Origin: JBGRPZ01 sp041725955
GTDB lineage: Bacteria > Bacteroidota > Bacteroidia > Bacteroidales > JBGRPZ01
DNA: 64,000 nt
Direction of reading: 5' to 3'
Assembly (NCBI GenBank): GCA_041725955.1
Contig: JBGRQE010000009.1
Location: 1 to 64,000 of the forward strand
The first letter of the stretch is position 1. Each line of letters starts with the position of its first letter. The notes beneath the pieces were generated by a model. It was not told where the DNA came from. It searched no databases and saw only the letters and a list, made by a program, of their open reading frames with translations. Shown piece by piece: positions 17,219 to 25,952 of the stretch. A program made the position numbers and the translations under genes.

Positions 17219-18142
17219 ATGGTTATGTCTGTAAAGCAGAATACAATAAAAAAGTCCATTAGTATCTCGGGCCTTGGCTTACATACAGGACAGTCTGGAG
17301 TTATGACTTTTCATCCAGCACCCGAGGGACATGGTATTAAATTCCGTAGAGTTGACCTTGATAGACAGCCTGTTATTGATGCAGATGTTGAAAACGTGGT
17401 CGATACATCTAGAGGGACAACATTAAGTCAAAATAATGCACAAGTTCATACTATAGAACATGTCTTAGCAGCTTTTACTGGTTTAGGGATCGACAATGTT
17501 TTGGTTGATCTTAATATGCCAGAAATTCCTATTAAAGATGGAAGCTCACGTTATTTCGTAGAGGCTATTTTGGAATCAGGGATCCAAGAACAACAAGAAG
17601 ATAGAGAGTATATCGAGATTGATGAGCCTTTTGAATATAAAGATGAAAAAAGCGGTGTGTCAATTCGTGTTGAACCTTGCGATCATTATGAGGTAGAAGT
17701 AAATATTGATTTTAATACTGATGTGCTCGGAAAACAACAGGCAAGTTTAAATAATCTTAACGACTTTTCGAAAGATATTGCTAATTGTAGAACCTTTGTT
17801 TTTTTCCATGAATTAGAGTTTTTACTTCAAAACAACTTGATTCGTGGAGGAGATTTAAGCAATGCAATCGTTTTTGTTAATCGAAAAGTAGATCAGTCTG
17901 AGCTAGACAGACTTTCTGGATTATTCAATAAGCCTAAGGTTACTGTCCAGTCTACCGGACTATTAAATAATTTGGAATTGCATTTTCCAAATGAGCCTGC
18001 ACGTCATAAACTATTGGATGTTATTGGAGATTTAACATTGATAGGAAAGCCTTTAAAGGGAAAGATTTTTGCTTTAAAGCCTGGACATTATGCCAATACT
18101 GCTTTTGGTAAATTATTAAAACAACGCCTTAAAAAGAATTAA
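17219..18142 (+). CDS. lpxC: UDP-3-O-acyl-N-acetylglucosamine deacetylase
   Basis: LpxC is the zinc deacetylase that commits UDP-acyl-GlcNAc to lipid A. At 307 residues it has the N-terminal GLGLHTG motif, the zinc ligand in HTIEHVLAAF and the PEIPIKDGSS motif. RHKLLDVIGDL supplies the second His and the Asp ligand, and a late GHYANTAFGK follows. In most Bacteroidota LpxC is fused to FabZ. Here it stops at 18142 and fabZ begins at 18148 in another frame. One extra A in the run at 18131-18135 would read straight into fabZ without a stop. The protein itself looks complete. A second in-frame ATG at 17225 is an alternative start. Confidence 0.95.
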   Translation: MVMSVKQNTIKKSISISGLGLHTGQSGVMTFHPAPEGHGIKFRRVDLDRQPVIDADVENVVDTSRGTTLSQNNAQVHTIEHVLAAFTGLGIDNVLVDLNMPEIPIKDGSSRYFVEAILESGIQEQQEDREYIEIDEPFEYKDEKSGVSIRVEPCDHYEVEVNIDFNTDVLGKQQASLNNLNDFSKDIANCRTFVFFHELEFLLQNNLIRGGDLSNAIVFVNRKVDQSELDRLSGLFNKPKVTVQSTGLLNNLELHFPNEPARHKLLDVIGDLTLIGKPLKGKIFALKPGHYANTAFGKLLKQRLKKN

Positions 18143-18147
18143 AAATT

Positions 18148-18627
18148 ATGACCAAGAAACCTCCATTTGATCTTAATGCTGAACCATTGTATGATGTCAA
18201 TCAGATTCAGAATATTTTACCCCATAGACCTCCTTTTTTGTTTGTGGATAAAATTTTGGAAATGAGTGATACTCACGTTGTAGGGGTAAAAAATGTTACT
18301 ATGACTGAGAATTTCTTCGTAGGACATTTTCCTGGTGAACCTGTTTTTCCTGGAGTGTTGCAGGTAGAAGCTATGGCTCAAGTTGGTGGAACTTTAGTTC
18401 TAAGTACTGTTCCCGATCCAGAAAATTATTTGACTTTCTTTTTGAAGATTGATGATGTGAAATTCAGAAATAAAGTTGTTCCTGGTGATACCATTGTTTT
18501 TTGTCTTGAATTAATTGCGCCTATTCGTCGTGGATTATGTCATATGAAAGGATATGCGTATGTGGGTGATAAGGTAGTTATGGAAGGAACAATGATGGCC
18601 CAGATAATGAGAAAAGATAAACAGTAA
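18148..18627 (+). CDS. fabZ: 3-hydroxyacyl-ACP dehydratase FabZ
   Basis: FabZ dehydrates 3-hydroxyacyl-ACP in fatty-acid elongation and competes with LpxA/LpxD for 3-hydroxyacyl-ACP. The 159-residue protein has a 20-residue leader that resembles the linker of LpxC-FabZ fusions. The hot-dog domain follows, with LPHRPPFLFVDKI, the catalytic His in GHFPGEPVFPGV and the catalytic Glu in QVEAMAQVGG. Its ATG is five bases after the lpxC stop, so translation is almost certainly coupled. It is followed by lpxA 12 bases later. Confidence 0.95.
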   Translation: MTKKPPFDLNAEPLYDVNQIQNILPHRPPFLFVDKILEMSDTHVVGVKNVTMTENFFVGHFPGEPVFPGVLQVEAMAQVGGTLVLSTVPDPENYLTFFLKIDDVKFRNKVVPGDTIVFCLELIAPIRRGLCHMKGYAYVGDKVVMEGTMMAQIMRKDKQ

Positions 18628-18639
18628 AAAGAAATCATA

Positions 18640-19434
18640 ATGAACCAACCCTTAGCATACGTTCATCCTCAGGCAAAAATTGCTAATAACGTTGTAATTG
18701 AGCCTTTTGTGAATATCGAAAAGAATGTGGTTATTGAAGAGGGAACCTGGATTGGATCGAATGTGACAATCATGGAAGGAGCTAGGATCGGTAAAAATTG
18801 TCGAATTTTTCCTGGTGCAGTAATTTCCGCTATCCCTCAAGATTTAAAATATGATGGTGAAGATACTCTAGTTAAAATTGGGGATAATACCATTATTCGT
18901 GAATTTGTAACCCTTAACAGAGGTACAAAAGCAAATTATGAGACTGTTGTAGGTAAAAATTGCCTGATAATGGCTTATGTTCATGTTGCCCATGATTGTA
19001 TTATTGGAAATAATGTTATTCTGGGTAATGCAGTGAACTTGGCTGGACATATAAATGTTGATGATTGGGCTATTTTAAGTGGAATGTCTGCTGTTCACCA
19101 ATTTGTAAATATCGGTGCACATTCAATGACATCTGGAGGAAGTCTTGTTAGAAAAGATGTGCCTCCATTTACAAAAGCAGGACGTGAACCTATTTCTTTT
19201 GTAGGGATTAATTCAATTGGTTTGAGAAGAAGAGGTTTTTCTAATACTCAAATCGATCATATCCAAAGTATTTTTAGAATACTTTATTTAAAAGGATATA
19301 ATGTTAGCCAAGCTGTAAATTATATCGAGGCTAATGTTCCTGCAACTTCAGAAAGGGACGAAATACTCGCTTTTATTAGTAAATCCAAAAGGGGGATTAT
19401 GAGAGGATTTACTAGAGCAAAAGATAGAGATTAA
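18640..19434 (+). CDS. lpxA: UDP-N-acetylglucosamine acyltransferase
   Basis: LpxA transfers a 3-hydroxyacyl chain from ACP to UDP-GlcNAc, the first lipid A step. The 264-residue protein is a beta-helix of hexapeptide repeats, with AVISAIPQDLKYDGE and TLNRGT. The catalytic His is in MAYVHVAHDCIIGNN, and a helical C-terminal domain contains GLRRRGFS. Length and motif order match the family. It completes the lpxD-lpxC-fabZ-lpxA cluster. Confidence 0.96.
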   Translation: MNQPLAYVHPQAKIANNVVIEPFVNIEKNVVIEEGTWIGSNVTIMEGARIGKNCRIFPGAVISAIPQDLKYDGEDTLVKIGDNTIIREFVTLNRGTKANYETVVGKNCLIMAYVHVAHDCIIGNNVILGNAVNLAGHINVDDWAILSGMSAVHQFVNIGAHSMTSGGSLVRKDVPPFTKAGREPISFVGINSIGLRRRGFSNTQIDHIQSIFRILYLKGYNVSQAVNYIEANVPATSERDEILAFISKSKRGIMRGFTRAKDRD

Positions 19435-19539
19435 TATTGTTGATAATATAAGAGTGAATTTTGGTGTAAGCAGTAAACAATAAAAAATTGATTTGCTGCT
19501 TATTCTTTGTAAAATAAAAAATTAAGATACTTAGGTGTT

Positions 19540-20103
19540 ATGGCTAATACTTCAGATTTCAAAAACGGACTTTGTATAGAATTCAATAATGAATTGTGGA
19601 CTATTACAGAATTTCAGCATGTTAAGCCAGGTAAAGGTGCTGCATTTGTTCGTACTAAACTTAAAAATCTAAAAACAGGTAAAGTTCTTCCAAATACTTT
19701 TCCTGCAGGAGTGAAAATTACTATTGCGCGTGTTGAGCGTCGTGAACATCAATTTCTATATAGTGATGGAGATGATTTCCACTTTATGAATACTGAAGAT
19801 TTTGAACAAACTTTTATTAACAAAGAAATGGTTCCTGCACCAGATTTGTTGAAAGAAGGTCAAAATGTTGATATAATATTTCATGCAGATACCGAAACTC
19901 CATTAACCTGCGAAAGATCGGCTTATGTTATTCTTCAGGTTACTTATACCGAGCCAGGAGAAAAAGGAAATACTGCTACCAATACATTGAAAGATGCTAC
20001 TGTAGAAACTGGTGGTGTTGTACGAGTTCCTTTGTTTATCAATATTGGAGATAAAATTAAGGTTGATACTCGTTCTTATGAATATTCTGAAAGAGTGAAG
20101 TAA
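19540..20103 (+). CDS. efp: Elongation factor P
   Basis: EF-P relieves ribosome stalling at proline runs. The 187-residue protein has three beta-barrel domains. The loop that reaches the peptidyl-transferase centre is KPGKGAAF, with Lys32 at the tip. The C-terminal domain has the signature TNTLKDATVETGGVVRVPLFINIGDKIKVDTRSYEY. No EpmA/EpmB or EarP gene is near. It follows lpxA by 105 bases and precedes the lpxD paralogue by 19, so it may share a transcript with the latter. Confidence 0.97.
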   Translation: MANTSDFKNGLCIEFNNELWTITEFQHVKPGKGAAFVRTKLKNLKTGKVLPNTFPAGVKITIARVERREHQFLYSDGDDFHFMNTEDFEQTFINKEMVPAPDLLKEGQNVDIIFHADTETPLTCERSAYVILQVTYTEPGEKGNTATNTLKDATVETGGVVRVPLFINIGDKIKVDTRSYEYSERVK

Positions 20104-20122
20104 AACTATTAACTCTGATTCT

Positions 20123-21052
20123 ATGAAGCTAGAAAGAGCATATACTATTAAAGAACTATCTGAATTAATTCAAGCTGAATATATAGGTGACCCTGAATTT
20201 AAGGTGAGCGGTTTGAATGAAATTCATATGGTCGAAAATGGTGATCTTACTTTTGTCGATCATCCTAAATATTATGATAAAGCTTTAAATTCTAATGCTA
20301 CAACAATCTTGATAAACAAGAAAGTTGATTGTCCTGAAGGAAAAGCATTAATCTATTCTGAAGCTCCTTTTGATGATTATGTTTCTCTTGTAAAGAAATT
20401 TCGTCCATTTGAACCTTGTTCCGATAATATTAGCATAAAAGCAAAAATTGGAAAAGGAACAATTGTTCAACCTGGAGTTTTTATAGGGAATAATGTTACT
20501 ATTGGTGAAAACTGTATAATCCATAGTAATGTAAGTATTTACGATCATACTCAAATTGGTGATAATGTAATTATTCATGCCAATAGTGTTTTGGGAGCAG
20601 ATGCTTTTTATTTTCAAAAAAGACCTGAAGGGTATACGAAATTTGAATCTTGTGGTCGGGTAATTATCAAAGATAATGTTGAAATAGGTGGCCTTTGTAC
20701 TATTGATAAAGGTGTTTCTGGGGATACAATTATAGGTAAAGGAACCAAACTTGATAATCATTGTCAGATTGGTCATGATACCGAAATTGGTAAGGATTGC
20801 TTAATTGGTTCTCATGCGGCTATTGCTGGTGTTACCAAACTTGAGGATGAAGTTTTGCTTTGGGGACGTGTTGCTGTAAATAAAGATTTAGTAATAGGAA
20901 AAGGAGCTGTAATTTTGGCAACTTCTGCTGTTGATAAGAGTCTTGAAGGTGGAAAAACCTATTTTGGTATTCCTGCAGAAGATGTTCGTAAAAAGTGGAG
21001 AGAAATGGCTTCTTTAAGAAAATTACCAGAATTGGTGAAAAATATGAACTAA
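20123..21052 (+). CDS. LpxD-like acyltransferase paralogue
   Basis: This second LpxD-type protein (309 residues) keeps the N-terminal UDP-binding-like domain (GLNEIHMVENGDLTFVDHPKYYDKAL), the hexapeptide beta-helix and the catalytic-position His at 218. The motif is IGHDTEIG, where canonical LpxD here has IAHNCEIG, so the neighbouring Asn is Asp. It is about 37 residues shorter, mainly in the N-terminal domain and C-terminal tail. It may acylate a different sugar nucleotide or use another acyl-ACP; this is inference. It lies 19 bases after efp and ends before a strong terminator. Confidence 0.82.
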   Translation: MKLERAYTIKELSELIQAEYIGDPEFKVSGLNEIHMVENGDLTFVDHPKYYDKALNSNATTILINKKVDCPEGKALIYSEAPFDDYVSLVKKFRPFEPCSDNISIKAKIGKGTIVQPGVFIGNNVTIGENCIIHSNVSIYDHTQIGDNVIIHANSVLGADAFYFQKRPEGYTKFESCGRVIIKDNVEIGGLCTIDKGVSGDTIIGKGTKLDNHCQIGHDTEIGKDCLIGSHAAIAGVTKLEDEVLLWGRVAVNKDLVIGKGAVILATSAVDKSLEGGKTYFGIPAEDVRKKWREMASLRKLPELVKNMN

Positions 21053-21091
21053 TAACTTTTGACTTTATAGTTGAGAGAAAAATATATAGTT

Positions 21092-21126
21092 AAGGTTGTT
21101 CGTGTATCGGACAACCTTTTGCTTTT
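21092..21126 (+). terminator. Intrinsic terminator ending the lpx-efp cluster
   Basis: AAGGTTGTTCG (21092-21102) pairs with CGGACAACCTT (21108-21118), 11 base pairs with one T-G, around TGTAT, followed by TTGCTTTTT. Confidence 0.88.
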
Positions 21127-21268
21127 TATAAACACTGAGTATACACTAATAATTATATTCGCTTGGCAGATTTCAAATTATGGTGTTTAAAAAATTGCAA
21201 AGAATAGTTCTGTGTATTTGAAAATGAACATAGTATTCTAGCAAATAAAAAAGAATTAAAGATTGCTT

Positions 21269-22879
21269 TTATTTTGTTTTTCTATCTCGTCTTTCTCCAG
21301 GTAATCCAATTGATTTCTTTATTCCAGACAAATTTGATTTCCATATGAAGTTTATAAAGTTTTTATGCACATTTCTATAATATTCAAAATGTCCAATTTT
21401 AAGATGACCATTTTTTCGTGGATTTTCTTTTCGAATGAAAATATTAGCAATATCGCTGACTAGTGTTCTATTTCTAAAATTATATTTTTTATTTTCTATT
21501 GCGATATTCAATTTGTTATATTCAAATTTTACGGTTCCTTTAAGAATATTATTTTCACTATAGCCTGTTGATTGGAGTTTCTCACAATATCCTGAACGAA
21601 ATTTAATTCCAATACTTTTTTGTGTTATAGAATTTAAGGTTTGTAAATCAAAATTGACTAAACTAGCTTTAAAGTGAATATCTTTGGGTTTAGAATAATT
21701 AGATTTTACATTCAATTGAAGTTTCCCCTTATTTAATAAATATCCCATAAAATTGATATTTAAATTTTGCTTCTCTTTTTCTTTTGAGTTATACCTATTA
21801 GATATATTATCAATTTTTACATTGCAGTTAGAAAAGTATATTTTGAAAGCTTCTTCTTCTTCTTTAGGTATTTCCAGATAGGAATAATGCATTTTTGAAG
21901 CATTAATCTGGTTTATTCTGAATTGGAATTTGATTTTATCTAGATATTCCAAAGGCATAGGGATGATTTTTGAAGTATCTAAGCGATAGTTTTTGTCTTT
22001 CAAATTGCTCATCACTAAACTTGTAAGTTTAATTTCAGGAATAAATAAGTCTAAGTCCTTTTCTTTATTATTTAATTTATAGGAGTCGATGTTTACTTTT
22101 TCTATAGAGAGTTTTGTGTAGCTTTTTTGTGTAGTGAACTTTGAGAAGAATTCTTTTGAAGATATATCAGGTATTATTTTCAGTTTTCTGATTTCAAGTC
22201 TTTTAAGAGAATCATTTAGTTTTAGATTTTTGAATGAATAATGATAATATGATTTTTCTGATTTAAAGAAAAAGTCATTTAAGTTTATTTGAAAATCTGT
22301 AAAATCAAAAGGGAAATTTTTGTCTTCTATTTCAATAAGCTTCATGTTTTTTACATGAAATTTATCAATACTTACCTTTAAATTTAGCTCGTCTTTTTTT
22401 ATAAGTTGAATATTTGAATCTGTTAGTTCAAAACGCTTGATTTTAAGTTTCTTTATGTGTTTCTTTAGTTTAAGCGCGTCTTTTTTTTGAGTATTTAATT
22501 CAACAAATATATTGGAATCATTAATTTTTATTTTTGATTTATTTAAAGGATTGTCAGCTAATAATGAAAAAATAGAGAATAATTGAATTTCTAATTCATC
22601 AATCGATAGATCTAATTTAAGGGGAATAGTTTTATTTTTATTTTCCGATTCTTTAATCGATATGTTATTGAAGATTAGAGTAGTAGAAAAGAGTTTTATA
22701 TAACTCTTTTCTACATTTATAATATGGTTTGGAATCTCTAATTTTGATTTGAGTTGTTTGTTTACAATGTTTGTCCAATTCTTTTTTAAAAGTAAAAGGC
22801 CAATGATTATTAAAATAATAAGGATACTTAAAAGAGAAGAAATTAACTTTGCTTTTTTTAATCTTGACCATTTAGACAT
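21269..22879 (-). CDS. AsmA/DUF748-like envelope protein
   Basis: The 536-residue protein has a basic N terminus and one membrane helix (about 14-30, ILIILIIIGLLLL). A long periplasmic region follows, of repeating short beta-strand units and very rich in Lys, Ile and Asn. This resembles AsmA/TamB/DUF748 proteins, some of which move or sort lipids between membranes. No catalytic motif is visible. Its start is five bases after the stop of the TlpA-like gene, so the two are one operon. Family assignment rests on architecture and pattern only. Confidence 0.55.
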   Translation of the reverse strand: MSKWSRLKKAKLISSLLSILIILIIIGLLLLKKNWTNIVNKQLKSKLEIPNHIINVEKSYIKLFSTTLIFNNISIKESENKNKTIPLKLDLSIDELEIQLFSIFSLLADNPLNKSKIKINDSNIFVELNTQKKDALKLKKHIKKLKIKRFELTDSNIQLIKKDELNLKVSIDKFHVKNMKLIEIEDKNFPFDFTDFQINLNDFFFKSEKSYYHYSFKNLKLNDSLKRLEIRKLKIIPDISSKEFFSKFTTQKSYTKLSIEKVNIDSYKLNNKEKDLDLFIPEIKLTSLVMSNLKDKNYRLDTSKIIPMPLEYLDKIKFQFRINQINASKMHYSYLEIPKEEEEAFKIYFSNCNVKIDNISNRYNSKEKEKQNLNINFMGYLLNKGKLQLNVKSNYSKPKDIHFKASLVNFDLQTLNSITQKSIGIKFRSGYCEKLQSTGYSENNILKGTVKFEYNKLNIAIENKKYNFRNRTLVSDIANIFIRKENPRKNGHLKIGHFEYYRNVHKNFINFIWKSNLSGIKKSIGLPGERRDRKTK

Positions 22880-22884
22880 AACTC

Positions 22885-24237
22885 TTATTCATTTAAATAA
22901 ATTAAAATTTCTTTCATACTTTGAGGTTGACTTATGATTCTTTTTTTCCGGTCAAGAAGGAAAAATTTGGGAGTACCCGATACTGCATATTCTTCAACTA
23001 TTTTTGACTCCCATGCTTTTGCTAAGACAATGTTTTTCCACGGATAGTTAAATCGTTTTATATTTTCTTCTACTTCTTCTTTACTATCAGAAATGGCTAA
23101 TCCAATTATTTGAATTTCTTTTTTAGAATAGAGATCAAAAATTTCTTTTCTGATTTCTGGTAAATATCTTTCACAAGAAGAGCAATTGGGTTCCCAGAAA
23201 ATTAATAAAGTATACTTTGCCTTTATTTTATTTAAATCAAATGGGTTGCCTGTAATATCTTTTGTTATTATCGAGGGGGCTGTATTACCCATTGAGAGAT
23301 TTTTGAGAATTTCTGTTTTTTTGTATACCTCAGGATTTAAATTTGTAGGTGAGTTGAAGTTTTCTGCAATATATTGAACTAGTAAATCCAAGTTGTTGTC
23401 TTCAAATCCCTTAATTAAGTAACTATATACAAAAGCATAAACTTGTGGATTTGAAGATGCCCTTTCTAAAAGATCTTTGATTGCAGGAATAAAATCCATT
23501 TTTATTTTGTGCGGATCATTTTCATTTGATTGAAAAATTGCTAAATAACTAATGATTTTATTACTAAAAAGGCTTGAATTGAGCAATGAAGGTTGATTAA
23601 ATTGAATTGAATCGAGAAAATGTAACTTAAGTTGTTTCTTTTGTTCCGAGTAATCTTGTTTTCTGTTAATTGCAGTTGGTCTGTCACTTCTTATATAAGT
23701 AGATATCCATGTTTTAGGATATTCTTCAAGGATTCTATCAATTTCCATATTAAGATTATTATATATACCATAATATTCCATCTTAGTTTCATTGTAGAAC
23801 CTGTTGTTTTGAGGATAATATTCTAAAATAGGTTTTAAAAACTGAGTTTTAAAATTTGCATCTCGAAGTGCGTTTATATATCTGTAAAGTGCAGTATTTA
23901 GTGGAGAGTCAATAAAGTGTATTCTTAGACTAGGATCGAAGTATTTTGTTGAAAATTTTATATTCTCTTTGCCAATAAATATATCCAGATGTTTTCCTTG
24001 CCCAAAGGCAATTTTGTATAAACCTATAGGTGTTTTATTGGGTAGTAAAATATTGAAATTACCTTTTTGATCTGTTTTTGTTGAATCGATTATTGCTTTG
24101 AAATCACCATAATAAGAAGCCAAAAATATTTGAGAGTTGTCATAGCCATCTATTTTACCTTCCAAAGATATTTGACCAAATGATTTTATTATTATAGACA
24201 AGAAGAGGAGAATGAAAAGGTATTTGATTTTACTCAT
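22885..24237 (-). CDS. TlpA-like thioredoxin-fold protein with DUF4369-type N-terminal domain
   Basis: The 450-residue protein has a signal peptide (about 1-22, ending in SFGQ) and a DUF4369-like beta domain (about 23-110, GKIDGYDNSQIFLASYYGD). A helical middle and a C-terminal thioredoxin fold follow, with Cys352-Ser-Ser-Cys355 in FWEPNCSSCERYLPE and the cis-Pro segment AVSGTPKFFLLDR. Such proteins are periplasmic thiol-disulfide reductants common in Bacteroidota. It is transcribed divergently from the 25247 gene, across a 1-kb region with tandem repeats, and is followed by the AsmA-like gene. Confidence 0.85.
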   Translation of the reverse strand: MSKIKYLFILLFLSIIIKSFGQISLEGKIDGYDNSQIFLASYYGDFKAIIDSTKTDQKGNFNILLPNKTPIGLYKIAFGQGKHLDIFIGKENIKFSTKYFDPSLRIHFIDSPLNTALYRYINALRDANFKTQFLKPILEYYPQNNRFYNETKMEYYGIYNNLNMEIDRILEEYPKTWISTYIRSDRPTAINRKQDYSEQKKQLKLHFLDSIQFNQPSLLNSSLFSNKIISYLAIFQSNENDPHKIKMDFIPAIKDLLERASSNPQVYAFVYSYLIKGFEDNNLDLLVQYIAENFNSPTNLNPEVYKKTEILKNLSMGNTAPSIITKDITGNPFDLNKIKAKYTLLIFWEPNCSSCERYLPEIRKEIFDLYSKKEIQIIGLAISDSKEEVEENIKRFNYPWKNIVLAKAWESKIVEEYAVSGTPKFFLLDRKKRIISQPQSMKEILIYLNE

Positions 24238-25246
24238 GAGATATGATTGTTATTAATGTAGTTATTTAAGATAATAAAATAAAATTGAATCAAATAATTT
24301 TTGCTAAATATTATTTATTTCTTGGTTTAATAATTATAGGAGTTAAGTGATAAAGTGATTTATGTATTTTTAGGCTTTAAGTCAAAGATCTGCGTAATTT
24401 AATAAATTATGACTAAGTACATGGCAATAATTTTCACAACATTTTAAACGTCTTGTTAAGCCTGTCTCTGGACAGAGCCGCCAACAGAGCTAGAATAGAG
24501 CTTGTTTTCTTACCTTAAATCACTACCATCCCTACCTTTATTCACTCTAAACCTCCTAGGTATTTAATGAAAACCTCCTAGATATTTAATGAAAACCTCC
24601 TAGATATTTAATGAAAACCTCCTAGGTATTTAATGAAAACCTCCTAGGTATTTAGTAAAAATCTCCTAGGTATTTAATGAAAACCTCCTAGGTTATAGAA
24701 GAATCATTACCTGTCTTGGTCAAAAAACAAATGGCCTATGTATATTAAAGCTACCTATATATAGTGCGATTATTTAGGGCATATAGACAGAGTTAGGCTT
24801 AATCGCTATAGCTTTTGTTCGGGCTTATATACACTTGATTGAATCATTAAAAAATTATGTGAAAAAAAAATATAGGCTAAAAAGCCTTATAAGGCATATT
24901 TATTTATTGTTAAACTAAATTAAAAGTTTAGATTTGTTGTAGCGTTTGGAAAGAGGACAATAAAAAAATGTTTTGAAAAAGTCGAATATCAATATATTTT
25001 TTACTGCATAGATATGTGTTGATTGTATTTGTGGAGCTGTGATTAAAGTGTGGATAAATAAAAAATATTTCCAGATTCATTTTTTCTTTTTTGATTATTT
25101 TCCTGTGTGTATGATTAAATAGGCTAGTAAGATTTTCTGACTTATAATTTTGAGTTATAAGATTGAAAAATTAATTTTTACTTGTGGGAGAGTATTAGGC
25201 CTCAGTGAAATGTATGGGTTTAATTTCTATTGAGAAAAGAATAAAT
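24238..25246. other. 1-kb divergent intergenic region
   Basis: No convincing gene lies in this stretch between two outward-facing genes. It holds a 22-bp tandem repeat array (listed separately). Just before it is a locally GC-richer patch at about 24460-24510 with CTGTCTCTGGACAGAG and GAGCTAGAATAGAGCTTG, and AT-rich sequence lies on both sides. The GC-richer patch could be a remnant of inserted DNA, but I could not recognise it. Confidence 0.5.
24549..24691. repeat. Seven tandem copies of a 22-bp repeat with CCTAGG core
   Basis: CCTCC (once TCTCC) recurs at 24552, 24574, 24596, 24618, 24640, 24662 and 24684, exactly 22 bases apart. The unit core is CTCCTAGGTATTTAATG followed by A residues. 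Variation is small: two copies have TAGATA for TAGGTA and one has TTTAGT for TTTAAT. Five of the seven copies contain the palindrome CCTAGG. The array lies about 310 bases upstream of the TlpA-like start and about 555 upstream of the 25247 start. Confidence 0.95.
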
Positions 25247-25711
25247 ATGAAAAAGTCAATTGTATTTTTATTCTCTTTTTGGCTGATGGTTACTGTTGTT
25301 TTTGGGCAAAAAGAAATAAGAGATTATGATTATTTACCAACAGAGGAATCTTCAAACAGGCTTTCTGTACATACCACCTATATTAAGTTTGACGAGGATA
25401 GATTGGTTGAAACTTCTATGAATAGTGTTTTTGGTGGTATTGATAATCTCTATTTTGATAAAATTAATGTAGCTTCTGTTTTTTCTACTCAATCAGCGAT
25501 AATATTTCCCATTGTAAATAATGAAAATCAATTTGCAGTTTTCTATATAGATTTGTGTTTGCCCGGTTTTTTTGATTTGGGTAATCTTACCTTTTATGAA
25601 TTAACAATTTTTGATAATTGGGAACAAAAGTTATTTACTTCTTTTTGTCCCGAAAATGACTTGAATGGATCTTTTAATAAGAAACCAATCATACTTGGTA
25701 CATACATATAG
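25247..25711 (+). CDS. Small secreted protein of unknown function
   Basis: The 154-residue protein has a clear signal peptide (MKKSIVFLFSFWLMVTVVFGQ) and a mature part of about 134 residues with no motif I recognise. It has alternating hydrophobic, beta-like segments and two Cys. The open frame extends 14 codons upstream to 25205, but the ATG at 25247 starts the signal peptide, so I chose it. It is followed by unrelated methyltransferase-like and YcxB-like genes. It is probably periplasmic or exported; nothing points to a role. Confidence 0.65.
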   Translation: MKKSIVFLFSFWLMVTVVFGQKEIRDYDYLPTEESSNRLSVHTTYIKFDEDRLVETSMNSVFGGIDNLYFDKINVASVFSTQSAIIFPIVNNENQFAVFYIDLCLPGFFDLGNLTFYELTIFDNWEQKLFTSFCPENDLNGSFNKKPIILGTYI

Positions 25712-25952
25712 ATATGTAAGGTGAAAATTGAAAATTCAGGTATTCTAAAAGGAAAAGTGGATGTTTTCAAGGTAACAATTACCTTGATAAAATAAGATCT
25801 TTCTTCATGTTTTCTATTTTGACTTTGTGGATCTTTTGGTGGTTCTTCTGATTCGCAAAGTCTTTTTTATTTTTTTAAATACGTTCTTTTATAACCACCT
25901 ACATAATAGAATAAATAGTTCGTCAATTGAACTTAAAATAAACCTAAGCTTA

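Noticed and set aside
24549..24691. Possible CRISPR array in the regular 22-bp repeats
   Set aside because: Repeats are directly tandem with no unique spacers, and no cas genes are nearby.
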